The notes under the pieces: generated by a model | The model's database searches: none | What the model was told of the DNA's origin: nothing | The model's input: only the letters and a program-made list of their open reading frames with translations | Translations under genes and position numbers: made by a program | From: Pigmentiphaga aceris | GTDB taxonomy: Bacteria > Pseudomonadota > Gammaproteobacteria > Burkholderiales > Burkholderiaceae_B | Direction of reading: 5' to 3' | DNA: 64,000 nt | Assembly (NCBI RefSeq): GCF_008119665.1 | Contig: NZ_CP043046.1 | Location: 4,092,001 to 4,156,000, forward strand | Shown here: one piece after another, positions 63,671 through 64,000 of the stretch | How positions within the stretch are numbered: position 1 is the stretch's first letter | Layout of the letters: the number at the start of each line of letters is the position of its first letter

Positions 63671-64000
63671 ATGAAAAAGACCGCCACCCTTTCCGCTGCA
63701 ATATTGGCGCTCCTGTCCCCGGTACTGGCTTCGGCCTTGCCGCTGGGCATCACTCATGACGAATTCAAGTCCGTCGAAAAATTGCAGATCGGTTCCCAGA
63801 CCATGCGGATCTTGCTGGTCAATCCGAAAGAGGAATATGACGGCGTCAAGCTGATGCTGGGCGACAAGGAGCTTGCCCGCACCGATGGCGACAGAATGAA
63901 AATCGAATATCAGTTTGACCTGCCAAACAGCAAGGTCGTGCTGGTCAGCGAGTATTCGGGTGGCAACGCCTGCCCGGCCAACTATCGCTTGGTGCAGTTG
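63671..64000 (+). CDS. Secreted protein of unknown function, truncated by window end
   Basis: At least 110 codons, running off the window edge without a stop. A clear signal peptide begins the protein (MKKTATLSAAILALLSPVLA, cleavage likely after ASA near residue 22). The mature start LPLGITHDEFKSVEKLQIG continues into a mixed alpha/beta region with one Cys (GGNACPANYR). I do not recognise a family from this fragment. Confidence 0.75.
   Translation, partial: MKKTATLSAAILALLSPVLASALPLGITHDEFKSVEKLQIGSQTMRILLVNPKEEYDGVKLMLGDKELARTDGDRMKIEYQFDLPNSKVVLVSEYSGGNACPANYRLVQL

Overview
This 64 kb window is GC-rich chromosomal DNA with dense, short-gapped operons. The gene content points to a beta-proteobacterium of the Burkholderiales, most likely Alcaligenaceae (Achromobacter/Bordetella-like). 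The markers are a TorF-type porin, several FecI/FecR/TonB-receptor units, an mprF-acvB pair, a CaiB-type CoA-transferase of the two-half type and a complete kdp locus. The genus is an inference. I saw no rRNA, tRNA, CRISPR array, transposase or prophage. Every function below is read from motifs and family knowledge; no database search was run.

Layout. 1-3160: a DUF2383 (PA2169-like) stress protein and a DUF4214/RTX-like surface protein with a 15-glycine linker. 3165-6664: opgC coupled to a secreted DUF6351 hydrolase. 6900-10981: mprF (lysyl-phosphatidylglycerol synthase/flippase) coupled to acvB (its hydrolase). 11131-14952: a four-gene siaABCD signalling operon (phosphatase, kinase, phospho-switch protein, diguanylate cyclase). 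15208-16683: a small hydrophilic protein and a lipoprotein esterase. 16795-25594: two divergent iron-uptake units, each an ECF sigma factor, a FecR and an STN-type TonB receptor, separated by a shared region with Fur-box candidates. 25659-30974: a chemoreceptor, a succinate-semialdehyde-type dehydrogenase and a CoA-transferase. 31140-33926: three small hydrophilic proteins (one DUF6496) and an MFS transporter. 34178-42929: the complete K+ uptake locus kdpFABCDE, preceded by an overlooked 32-codon reading frame. 43066-49485: assorted housekeeping genes (TorF porin, DapA-like, pirin, DUF1993, GST, ArsC-like). 49598-51951: a glutamate-synthase-like protein and a vapBC module with a 17-bp perfect palindrome in front. 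52019-55409: a small membrane protein, a FAD oxidoreductase divergent from an XRE-cupin regulator, and an ornithine-cyclodeaminase-like gene. 55538-59715: a third sigma/FecR/TonB-receptor unit whose sigma gene carries an in-frame amber codon. 59767-64000: a PhcB-like methyltransferase behind a LuxR-type regulator, a DUF3592-like membrane protein and a truncated secreted protein at the edge.

How the parts work together. The window is dominated by envelope and surface functions: glucan modification, cationic lipid synthesis, outer-membrane receptors and a surface RTX-like protein. Signalling is the second theme: SiaABCD with c-di-GMP output, KdpDE, a chemoreceptor, three FecIR cascades and a possible methyl-ester signal gene. 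The most unusual observations are the amber codon at a conserved Trp position of the third sigma factor, the small frame translationally coupled to kdpF, an intrinsic terminator ending one base before a start codon, and 11-bp tandem repeats that duplicate a stop codon between two convergent genes.
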